Under the pieces are notes generated by a model that was not told the origin of the DNA, ran no database searches, and saw only the letters and a program-made list of their open reading frames with translations. This document shows, piece by piece, positions 1 to 5,897 of a stretch of DNA of 7,342 bases. Source of the stretch: Planococcus sp. (in: firmicutes) (GTDB lineage Bacteria; Bacillota; Bacilli; Bacillales_A; Planococcaceae); NCBI GenBank assembly GCA_030147225.1, contig JASLAI010000200.1:1-7342 (forward strand), read 5' to 3'. Made by a program: the position numbers and the translations under genes. The stretch's first letter is position 1, and every line of letters starts with the position of its first letter.

Positions 1-915
1 AGAGGAATAATCCGTTATCAGCAGATCAGAAGCTAAATAAAGATCGCGGATGTCTGGATAAAGCGATACATCATATACCATACCTTCATATGCTGAGAAA
101 TCAAAGTTTTCAGCAACCAAATAGTGCATGCGGGACAATAACACCCATTCATCGCCAAATTCTTTCTTCCAGTTTGCCAGATCAAACTGGAATTCAAACT
201 TATACTTTCCTTTTTGATAGAACTCATTGTCTCTCCAAGTAGGTGCATACAGCATAACTTTTTTCTCTTCAGCAATTCCAAGATTTTTCTTAATCGTACT
301 AATCAAGGTATCTGAGTGGTTCGTCAGTACATCATTGCGCGGATATCCTGATTCGATGACCTTACCATTATAATGGAAAGCACGCTTAAAAATCTCTGTC
401 GAATACGAATTTGGAGAAATCAGGTAATCCCATTTCTCAGATTCCAGCATGAAGTTCTGTTTATAAGATTCTGTTTCAGTATTTGGCATATGAATTTCTT
501 CAATATCCAGCCCCAATTTTTTTAATGGGGTGCCATGCCATGTTTGAAGGTAAACAGTTCCTGTGGGTTTTGGCATCCATCGCGGCAGCCTAACATTATT
601 AACCCAGTACTCTGCTCTTGGAAATGTCCAGAACCACGGAATGGTGAATCTGCGGATATAGGGCACTTTAAATTCTTCAAATAAATTGATCGCACTTTTA
701 TCCACGCTCCATAGGAGTCTGTACTCAGGATAATGTTCTTTCATATATTCGTAGATGGCACGAGGATTGTCGCTGAACTGCTTTGCATGAAAGCTTTCAA
801 ACACCACTAACTTTCTCTTCTTTGGAAGTTTTCCAAGGATGACGAATACAACCCTAAAAATTCTTCTCGTATAGCTGCTATTTTTTAGGCCTTTAACTTT
901 TTGGATCAAGCTCAA
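1..915 (-). CDS. CDP-glycerol glycerophosphotransferase, short TagF-like form (3' end outside window)
   Basis: Reading the reverse strand gives 305 codons without a stop, running off the left edge. The product should transfer glycerol phosphate from CDP-glycerol onto a wall teichoic acid chain at the inner face of the membrane. Seen directly: YLQTWHGTPLKKLG around residues 122-135 with the conserved His127, SGYPRND near 189-195, LYAPTWRD 222-229, RMHYLVAENFD 262-272 with His264, and DLLITDYSS 297-305 at the edge. These are hallmarks of the Glyphos_transf family and resemble the catalytic part of TagF more than TagB. The long TagF N-terminal domain is absent; the protein starts with a basic segment and then VVFESFHAKQFSDNPRAIYEYM. 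Probably 70-90 residues are missing. Start: TTG at 915 is preceded by AAGGTGA with 5 nt spacing. GTG at 924 and ATG at 969 are in frame but have poor ribosome sites. Family sure; polymerase versus single-addition role not decidable. Confidence 0.88.
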   Translation of the reverse strand, partial: MSLIQKVKGLKNSSYTRRIFRVVFVILGKLPKKRKLVVFESFHAKQFSDNPRAIYEYMKEHYPEYRLLWSVDKSAINLFEEFKVPYIRRFTIPWFWTFPRAEYWVNNVRLPRWMPKPTGTVYLQTWHGTPLKKLGLDIEEIHMPNTETESYKQNFMLESEKWDYLISPNSYSTEIFKRAFHYNGKVIESGYPRNDVLTNHSDTLISTIKKNLGIAEEKKVMLYAPTWRDNEFYQKGKYKFEFQFDLANWKKEFGDEWVLLSRMHYLVAENFDFSAYEGMVYDVSLYPDIRDLYLASDLLITDYSS

Positions 916-1177
916 ATTATTCACCTTACTTCTTTCTCGAAAAGTGGATTTGTCAGAATTCGACTTCATGTTAAAATAGAATTCTATCCCTGCTTATTTT
1001 ATACTGAATTTCAGAGCAGCTTATGTATCTTCAAAATGCATCTTTTCCATTATAAAGACGTCTAATACCTCATACATGCCCATATTTTCAATAGCTATTA
1101 CACATGATAACATATAAGATGGTATCATAGCATATTGTGAAAAAAATCGAAAATAAGCATTTTTGGAGTGAACATAT
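916..1177. promoter_or_regulatory. Divergent control region between TagF-like gene and tagD
   Basis: This 262-nt AT-rich stretch separates the two teichoic acid units and must hold promoters for both. No gene is seen in it. Rightward, TATCAT at 1123-1128 is a possible -10 with no good -35. Leftward, TTGAAA (1091-1086) followed after 18 nt by TATTAG (1067-1062) is a candidate, and TATAAT occurs at 1054-1049 without a matching -35. An inverted repeat ATGATA/TATCAT (1104-1109 and 1123-1128) covers the rightward -10 candidate. The tagD ribosome site is GGAGTG at 1165-1170. The existence of promoters here is inferred from the divergent layout; individual boxes are weak. Confidence 0.5.
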
Positions 1178-1570
1178 ATGAAGAAAGTAATAACTTATGG
1201 GACCTTTGACTTGATCCATCATGGCCATATAAACATTTTGAAACGGGCAAAAGAGAAAGGCGACTATTTGATTGTCGGCTTATCCTCTGATGAGTTCAAT
1301 GCGATCAAAGGAAAGGCTGCCTATCATTCTTATGAAGAACGTAAGCTTATACTAGAATCTATCAAATACGTTGATGAAGTGATTCCTGAACAACACTGGG
1401 GCCAAAAAGTGGCGGATATCCAAAGCAATAATGTTGATTTATTTATAATGGGTTCTGACTGGGAAGGCAAATTCGATGAACTGATGGACTACTGTGAAGT
1501 TCTTTATTTGCCGCGCACAGAAGGTATTTCGACTACAAAAATCAAAACAGACCTTTATAATAACCAATGA
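1178..1570 (+). CDS. tagD: Glycerol-3-phosphate cytidylyltransferase TagD
   Basis: Makes CDP-glycerol from CTP and sn-glycerol 3-phosphate in the cytoplasm, supplying the activated donor for poly(glycerol phosphate) teichoic acid. The 130 residues match the family's usual length of about 130. Seen: the nucleotidyltransferase N-terminus TYGTFDLIHHGH with HxGH at 14-17, YHSYEERKLILESIKYVDEVIPE at 49-71, MGSDWEGKFD at 91-100 and the CTP-site signature RTEGISTTKI at 113-122. All the motifs expected of an active enzyme are present. The ATG at 1178 has GGAGTG upstream with 7 nt spacing. The stop overlaps the next gene's start in ATGA at 1567-1570, implying translational coupling with the glycerophosphotransferase that uses its product. 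Very secure. Confidence 0.97.
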   Translation: MKKVITYGTFDLIHHGHINILKRAKEKGDYLIVGLSSDEFNAIKGKAAYHSYEERKLILESIKYVDEVIPEQHWGQKVADIQSNNVDLFIMGSDWEGKFDELMDYCEVLYLPRTEGISTTKIKTDLYNNQ

Positions 1571-2736
1571 TAAAAGAATGTGGAATCTCCATCTATCTTT
1601 TCTTATTTAGGATCTTATTTGCCTTGTTCAAACTTCTGCCCATAAAAAATAAAACGGTCTTTCTATCATCATTTGGCGACAATGCTTTTTTTATCGCGAA
1701 AGAGTTGTCTAAAGCCAAGCAGCATCAAATCATCTTCATCAATCAAGCCAAATGCAAAATCGATTTTACAGCTATTCCTACAGATAACAAGAAAATTTAC
1801 AGCTTTGAAACGTCTAATATAGCAGACACCTTTTTATCCATCTATCATTTGGCTACTTCGAAATATGTCTTTGTAGACAATTATGCAGGTGCCCTTTCTG
1901 TTATAAAATTCCGAAAAGAAGTGAAATGTATTCAATTATGGCATGCGGCTGGAGCAATCAAGAAATTTGGCTGGAGCGACCCTGAAACTTCTGCAAGAAG
2001 CGAAAGAGCAAAATTGAGATTTCAGCAGGTATATGATCGCTTTCAATTTATTCCTGTCGGGTCTCAACAAATGGCAGACATTTTTTCTGAATCTTTTCAT
2101 GTTGATCAAAGTCATTTCATTTACACTGGGGTTCCTCAAACAGATTTTTACTTTGACTCTACTGCAAAAGAAAAAGCCAATGCCAAATTGAGAGAACTTT
2201 ATCCAGTCATAGACGGAAAAAATATTATCTTATACGCACCTACTTTCCGTAAAAGCTCATTACATAGCATGAAAGTGAAGTTAGACATTGCAGAATTCCT
2301 GAACAAATTGGATGATGACTACGTTCTATTGATAAGGCTTCATCCTTCTGTTCAAGAAGTCACTAATCTCCTTAAACATCCACGGGTTTTGCTGGTCAAT
2401 GACTATCCACATCTTAATGATTTGCTGATTGTCAGTGATATATTAATCACTGATTATTCGTCCATTCCGGTAGAGTTTTCATTGCTCGGAAAAAAAATGA
2501 TTTTCTTTGCCTACGATCTTGTAGATTATGGCAAAACCCAAGGGATTTGGGCAAAAAACAGCCTCTATTTCCCTGGTCCCATTGTAAATACTACAAGCGA
2601 AGTAATAGAACATATATTAGATCCTGCAATTGACCATAAAAAAATTGATACGTTCCGGAAACACTGGAATACGTATTCTACTGGCCAAAGCACAAGCCAA
2701 CTTATTACTGTCATCTACAACCCAAAAGACTTATAA
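1567..2736 (+). CDS. tagB: TagB-like CDP-glycerol glycerophosphotransferase
   Basis: Probably the teichoic acid primase-type enzyme that adds the first glycerol phosphate to the undecaprenyl-linked ManNAc-GlcNAc disaccharide, using CDP-glycerol from TagD. The 389 residues are close to B. subtilis TagB in length. Seen in order: a hydrophobic N-terminus (about 7-25) suited to monotopic membrane attachment, CIQLWHAAGAIKKFG 121-135 with His126, VGSQQMADIF 164-173, GVPQTDFYF 188-196, ILYAPTFR 221-228, RLHPSVQ 257-263 with His259, and DILITDYSSIPVEFS 291-305. Near the end, HWNTYSTGQSTSQL (366-379) resembles the TagB C-terminus. The LWHA and YAPTFR variants fit TagB better than TagF. The start overlaps the tagD stop by 4 nt, so it is translated by coupling. 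Family certain; TagB rather than another short Tag/Tar transferase is inference from recalled similarity. Confidence 0.9.
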   Translation: MIKECGISIYLFLFRILFALFKLLPIKNKTVFLSSFGDNAFFIAKELSKAKQHQIIFINQAKCKIDFTAIPTDNKKIYSFETSNIADTFLSIYHLATSKYVFVDNYAGALSVIKFRKEVKCIQLWHAAGAIKKFGWSDPETSARSERAKLRFQQVYDRFQFIPVGSQQMADIFSESFHVDQSHFIYTGVPQTDFYFDSTAKEKANAKLRELYPVIDGKNIILYAPTFRKSSLHSMKVKLDIAEFLNKLDDDYVLLIRLHPSVQEVTNLLKHPRVLLVNDYPHLNDLLIVSDILITDYSSIPVEFSLLGKKMIFFAYDLVDYGKTQGIWAKNSLYFPGPIVNTTSEVIEHILDPAIDHKKIDTFRKHWNTYSTGQSTSQLITVIYNPKDL

Positions 2737-2741
2737 AAGTT

Positions 2742-2778
2742 AAGCCAGCAAACCTGTCTAAAGGATGCTGGCTTTTTT
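2742..2778 (+). terminator. Rho-independent terminator after tagD-tagB
   Basis: AAGCCAGCA (2742-2750) pairs with TGCTGGCTT (2766-2774) and merges into a run of six T (2773-2778). The loop can form a small inner CCT/AGG stem. It begins 5 nt after the TagB-like stop codon and closes the operon. Confidence 0.88.
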
Positions 2779-2847
2779 CTGGTGTTTACTAGTGAGAGTT
2801 CCCGAGTTAAACAAGTTAATTATTTTCTTAATTTTCAGTTTTTTATA

Positions 2848-2876
2848 GTGAAAATTGCTTATAAGCATGGTATAAT
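2848..2876 (+). promoter_or_regulatory. Sigma-A-type extended -10 promoter of the deacetylase
   Basis: A perfect TATAAT at 2871-2876 is preceded by TGG (an extended -10 TGn) and lies 17 nt downstream of GTGAAA at 2848-2853, a 4/6 match to TTGACA. The AT-rich stretch at 2817-2846 could act as an UP-like element. The expected transcript start is near 2883, giving a leader of about 100 nt. The spacer holds the 12-bp perfect palindrome TGCTTATAAGCA (2856-2867), placed where a bound protein would block polymerase. Promoter call is from sequence match only. Confidence 0.7.
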
Positions 2877-2985
2877 AGGTGTATAAAATTTACGTAGCTC
2901 TTAACCTCTGTTAGTTCACGTTAAAGTCCCTCCCCTGTATACATACGCTGGCTTGGCTCAGCGCACTAACTAAGGGGTGAGAAAA

Positions 2986-4014
2986 ATGCTTTTTAAATGG
3001 ATTAAAGTTTCAGCAGCTATTTTGTTAGCCTTGTTTACCGTATTTTCTTTCTCTAGCCAGTCACAGGCAGCAAGCTCCACATACATTACAAAAGGCAATA
3101 CGACCAGCAAAGTAGTTGCCCTCACTTTCGACGACGGTTCAGATGGTACGAACATCAACAAAATTCTAGATGTTCTATCCGCAAATAATGTGAAAGCTAC
3201 GTTCTTTTTAACTGGTTCAGGAGCAAAAAACCATCCTTCCTGGATTAAGAACATTTCAAACAAAGGCCACCAGCTGGGAAACCATTCATACTCCCATCCT
3301 GACTTTGTGAAATTGAGCGCAGCAAAAATAAAATCTGAACTTGATACTACAGAAGCAACCATCAAGAATATAACAGGAAAATCGACCAAGCCAATTTTCA
3401 GAGCACCATTCGGTTCTTCCAATGCATCCGTTCTTAAAGCTGTTGGCGACGCAGGATACACCCATACCATACAGTGGAACATTGACACTGTTGACTGGAA
3501 AGGCGTTTCCTCCACCCAGATCACCAATAAGGTTATGAACAATATTGTACCGGGATCAATCATTTTAATGCACACCGGCGCAGGAGCATCTGGAACTCCA
3601 GGTGCATTGCCGGGTATGATCAGCAAATTGAAAGCACAAGGCTACAAATTCGTTACTGTCTCCGAATTATTGAAATTGCCTGCAGCACCCGTAAGCGGAA
3701 CCAAGTATACCGTGAAAGCGGGAGACACACTCTATAGCATCGCGAAAAAATACAATGTAACTGTATCCGCATTGGCTAAAGCCAATAATATTACCAATTA
3801 CAATTTGATCCGTGTCGGCCAGGTATTGACGATTCCTGGAAAACCTACTGCACCCCCTCCTGCCGTTTCCGTTAAATATACCGTTAAAGCAGGAGATACT
3901 TTGTACAGCATTGCACGCACCTATAACACTACCGTTGCCAAAATCGCAGCTGCCAACAAAATTTCCAACGTCAACTCGATTCGTGTCGGACAAGTGCTGA
4001 TAATTCCCAGATAG
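2986..4014 (+). CDS. Secreted polysaccharide (peptidoglycan) deacetylase with two LysM domains
   Basis: Predicted metal-dependent N-deacetylase of the NodB/CE4 family that acts outside the cell, most likely on peptidoglycan GlcNAc or MurNAc. The 342 residues begin with a signal peptide (1-28, likely cut after SQA). The NodB domain spans about 42-230 with all five motifs: TFDDG 47-51 (Asp49, Asp50), HSYSH 100-104 (metal His100, His104), RAPFG 139-143, DTVDW 167-171 and ILMH 193-196 (His196). Two LysM domains follow at about 239-284 and 297-341, each with [13 protein letters not shown] and RVGQVL, joined by a Pro-rich linker (285-295). LysM domains bind GlcNAc-containing glycans, so they should hold the enzyme on the wall. 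ATG 2986 is chosen because AAGGGGTGA (2972-2980) sits 5 nt upstream; an in-frame GTG at 2977 lies inside that ribosome site. It is a single-gene unit with its own promoter and terminator. Exact substrate unknown. Confidence 0.93.
   Translation: MLFKWIKVSAAILLALFTVFSFSSQSQAASSTYITKGNTTSKVVALTFDDGSDGTNINKILDVLSANNVKATFFLTGSGAKNHPSWIKNISNKGHQLGNHSYSHPDFVKLSAAKIKSELDTTEATIKNITGKSTKPIFRAPFGSSNASVLKAVGDAGYTHTIQWNIDTVDWKGVSSTQITNKVMNNIVPGSIILMHTGAGASGTPGALPGMISKLKAQGYKFVTVSELLKLPAAPVSGTKYTVKAGDTLYSIAKKYNVTVSALAKANNITNYNLIRVGQVLTIPGKPTAPPPAVSVKYTVKAGDTLYSIARTYNTTVAKIAAANKISNVNSIRVGQVLIIPR
3700..4008 (+). repeat. Tandem LysM-coding repeat
   Basis: Two copies coding LysM domains occupy about 3700-3837 and 3874-4008. 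The proteins share [13 protein letters not shown] and RVGQVL, but the DNA differs at many third codon positions. This points to an old duplication, or separate acquisition, rather than a recent copy. Confidence 0.8.
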
Positions 4015-4054
4015 CCGGTAAGTCGAAAGCAAAAAATCAGAGATGCACTTAACT

Positions 4055-4101
4055 CCATATAAAAAAGAGCTGAAAGTCAATTTCAGCTCTTTTTTATATG
4101 G
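4055..4101. terminator. Bidirectional terminator between deacetylase and DUF4126 gene
   Basis: A perfect 21-bp inverted repeat (4055-4075 and 4081-4101) has a 5-nt loop. The core is GAGCTGAAA/TTTCAGCTC, flanked by A6 on the left and T6 on the right, so transcripts from either side form a hairpin followed by a U-tract. The deacetylase stop lies 40 nt to the left. The minus-strand gene's last codons and its TAA (4096-4094) lie inside the stem. Confidence 0.93.
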
Positions 4102-4654
4102 CTTTGGGCCTGTAAAGAAATCTGCGATACAACTTAAAAATCATGTACCCCATACTAAGCAAGAAAAGAATGGCCAAAATTGGAGCGATAAATATCAAAA
4201 TAGGCACAAGTATTGCCGTTGCATCTTCTGCTGCAGAAACGGCGGGGCTCAACAAAGCAGTTTCACTAACCCCTTTAACGGCTGTAATTGTCGCATGTGA
4301 AGTAGTAGCTACCCCTCCTCCACCGATGATAGCAATACTCCATTCCAAAAAAGGACTCATGTCTCCAATAAAAGAGGCGGTCAGCAGAATACCAGCCAAT
4401 GCGGCAATAGGCGTCGCAATCATTTTCATAAACGAACCTACAGCCGGAATGTAATTAACTGCGACTTCAAAAAGGGTCGCAGCGGCAAATGCGATGATCG
4501 CTGGAGTGCTGCCAATCCAGCTAAATCCTTCTGAAAGCGTCAGCCAATCTAAATGGACAAACACCCCTGTAATTAACAAAGGGGTAAAAATCCTAAAACC
4601 CACTGTTGCACTTAATGCCAACCCGATGCATATTGCAAGAATGGTTTCCATCAT
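4094..4654 (-). CDS. DUF4126-type integral membrane protein, function unknown
   Basis: The 186-residue hydrophobic protein matches the DUF4126 pattern as I recall it: GLALSATVGFRIFTPLL near 11-27, a mid-region EVAVNYIPAVGSFMKMIATPIAALAG at 63-88, the Gly-rich IIGGGGVATTSHA at 109-121, and an acidic point in SAAEDA. Likely membrane spans are about 5-33, 51-68, 74-97, 103-125 and 146-176, with a basic tail (YRRFLYRP). No catalytic or transport signature is recognised, and no function should be assumed. The start is the first of two adjacent ATGs (4654, 4651) after GGAGGT at 4664-4659; the second has the better 7-nt spacing. An in-frame TTG at 4666 overlaps that ribosome site and is unlikely. 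It follows galU by 84 nt with no clear promoter or terminator between, so cotranscription is plausible. Family call moderately sure. Confidence 0.82.
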   Translation of the reverse strand: MMETILAICIGLALSATVGFRIFTPLLITGVFVHLDWLTLSEGFSWIGSTPAIIAFAAATLFEVAVNYIPAVGSFMKMIATPIAALAGILLTASFIGDMSPFLEWSIAIIGGGGVATTSHATITAVKGVSETALLSPAVSAAEDATAILVPILIFIAPILAILFLLSMGYMIFKLYRRFLYRPKAI

Positions 4655-4738
4655 GTTGACCTCCAATGTCTTCTTTTTCTAACGGTATACAGAAATACAC
4701 ATTCCGCTGACGGTTAGGCGCTTCCATCTACTACAGTC

Positions 4739-5623
4739 CTATAACCCACGCTGTCTTTTTTCCTCACGTAAAATTTTTTCAAAGAGTTTTAATAAAGGTT
4801 CTTTGAGCTCAGGACGCTTTAAGGCAAAGTCTATCGTTGTTTCAATAAAACCGTATTTCTCTCCCACATCATATCTGCGCCCTTCAAACTCAAAGGCAAA
4901 CACTTTCTGTATTTCGTTTAATTTCTGGATAGAATCCGTGAGTTGAATTTCTCCACCCGCACCAAGTCGATGTTCACCTAAAAATCCGAAAATTTCAGGC
5001 GTCAAAATATAGCGTCCCATAATAGCGTAATTGGAAGGCGCGGTCCCCATTGCCGGCTTCTCAACAAAATTTCTTACTTTCATCAATTGACCATCCATCG
5101 ATATCGGATCAATGATTCCATATCGATAAGTCTCTTCTCTTGGTACCTGCTGAACTCCAATAATGGATTTTCCGATTTTTTCAAACTGATTAATCAACTG
5201 AGCCAGACATGGTTGCTCATTGACTACAATGTCATCCCCCAATAACACCGCAAAAGCTTCATCACCGATAAAGTTGCGGGCCGACCAGATGGCATGTCCC
5301 AACCCAAGCGGATGCTTCTGCCGTATATAATGGATTTCCAGCTTCGAAGTTTCCAGGACCGTCTGCAGCATCTCTAACTTTCCTTTTTCCAGCAAAGCAG
5401 CTTCCAATTCATGTGCATGGTCAAAATGATCTTCGATTGCCCGTTTCCCTTTTCCCGTAACGATAATAATGCTTTCAATTCCAGAGGCTATGGCTTCTTC
5501 CACAATGTATTGGATGGTTGGCTTGTCCACAATTGGCAGCATTTCTTTCGGCATGGCTTTAGTGGCCGGCAAAAAACGTGTTCCAAGTCCTGCAGCTGGA
5601 ATAATGGCTTTTCTAACGGACAT
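4739..5623 (-). CDS. galU: UTP--glucose-1-phosphate uridylyltransferase
   Basis: Makes UDP-glucose from UTP and glucose 1-phosphate in the cytoplasm (GalU, called GtaB in B. subtilis). The 294 residues fit the family's size. Seen: the nucleotidyltransferase loop [20 protein letters not shown] at 11-30, [13 protein letters not shown] 32-44, [14 protein letters not shown] 55-68, LGLGHAIW 106-113, LLGDD 127-131 for metal and nucleotide binding, NFVEKP 185-190, [10 protein letters not shown] 221-230 and [13 protein letters not shown] 246-258. The protein appears complete and active. ATG 5623 is chosen for AAGGAGGT 7 nt upstream; the upstream in-frame ATGs at 5668 and 5665 would put the ribosome site inside the gene and add 14-15 residues before the conserved start. 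Near teichoic acid genes, the product could serve teichoic acid glucosylation or glucolipid anchor synthesis; that link is inference, as UDP-glucose has many uses. Confidence 0.96.
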   Translation of the reverse strand: MSVRKAIIPAAGLGTRFLPATKAMPKEMLPIVDKPTIQYIVEEAIASGIESIIIVTGKGKRAIEDHFDHAHELEAALLEKGKLEMLQTVLETSKLEIHYIRQKHPLGLGHAIWSARNFIGDEAFAVLLGDDIVVNEQPCLAQLINQFEKIGKSIIGVQQVPREETYRYGIIDPISMDGQLMKVRNFVEKPAMGTAPSNYAIMGRYILTPEIFGFLGEHRLGAGGEIQLTDSIQKLNEIQKVFAFEFEGRRYDVGEKYGFIETTIDFALKRPELKEPLLKLFEKILREEKRQRGL

Positions 5624-5663
5624 CGAAAGAACCTCCTTTTGTATAGGCTCTACTATTTCTTCC

Positions 5664-5672
5664 ATCATACCA
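5664..5672 (-). promoter_or_regulatory. Candidate galU promoter (extended -10)
   Basis: On the minus strand, TGG followed by TATGAT (5672-5664; 5/6 match to TATAAT with extended TGn) lies about 40 nt upstream of the galU start. Upstream is an A/T-tract (5673-5687) with no good -35, which an extended -10 can tolerate. Sequence match only. Confidence 0.45.
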
Positions 5673-5777
5673 TTTTAAAAAAATTTCAGAACCTTCTACC
5701 CCATTTTTATGGTGAAGAAAAGCCAAATTACCCTGCTTATAAAATTCAATGGCTTGATGATGAAATGCTCGATTCAT

Positions 5778-5897
5778 AAATCTTTTTCATTTCCCTTTAA
5801 AATTCAAGTTATATGAATATAAATACCTATATTAATAATTATTAACCAAGACTATAATATTCTAGATATTCCATTTATTATACTCAGGAGGAAAAGA
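5778..5897 (+). promoter_or_regulatory. AT-rich control region of the acidic surface protein gene
   Basis: A TATAAT at 5853-5858 is the best -10. The matching -35 position falls in TTAATAATTATTAA (5832-5845), a perfect 14-bp palindrome, so the -35 is poor and a regulator or another sigma factor may be needed. The ribosome site GGAGG at 5887-5891 is strong, 6 nt before the ATG. The rest of the 274-nt divergent gap back to galU shows no secure gene; a weak 54-codon ORF there is listed as a finding. Confidence 0.5.

Noticed and set aside
33..281. 82-residue minus-strand ORF
   Set aside because: It lies in another frame inside the TagF-like gene, whose frame carries clear family motifs through the same bases.
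2977..2985. GTG 2977 as deacetylase start
   Set aside because: It is part of the ribosome site AAGGGGTGA; ATG 2986 has proper spacing and gives a normal signal peptide.
2970..3626. 218-residue ORF antisense to the deacetylase
   Set aside because: The opposite strand codes a full NodB domain with all motifs; the antisense protein has no recognisable family features and reflects codon bias.
3667..4080. 137-residue minus-strand ORF over the LysM repeats
   Set aside because: It is the shadow of the LysM coding repeats and begins within the bidirectional terminator, with no independent coding evidence.
4143..4454. Plus-strand ORF across the DUF4126 gene
   Set aside because: Antisense to a consistent membrane protein frame that has a strong GGAGGT start; no ribosome site or family motif on this strand.
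4655..4738. Terminator or promoter in the galU-DUF4126 gap
   Set aside because: Only a 3-bp stem (CCG/CGG) with no T-run, and a poor TATACC box with no -35, were seen.
5624..5668. Longer GalU starting at 5668
   Set aside because: The extra residues are encoded by the AAGGAGGT ribosome site region, and the conserved GalU N-terminus begins at [12 protein letters not shown].
5411..5779. Plus-strand 122-residue ORF over the galU start
   Set aside because: Antisense to conserved GalU motifs and with no ribosome site or recognisable product.
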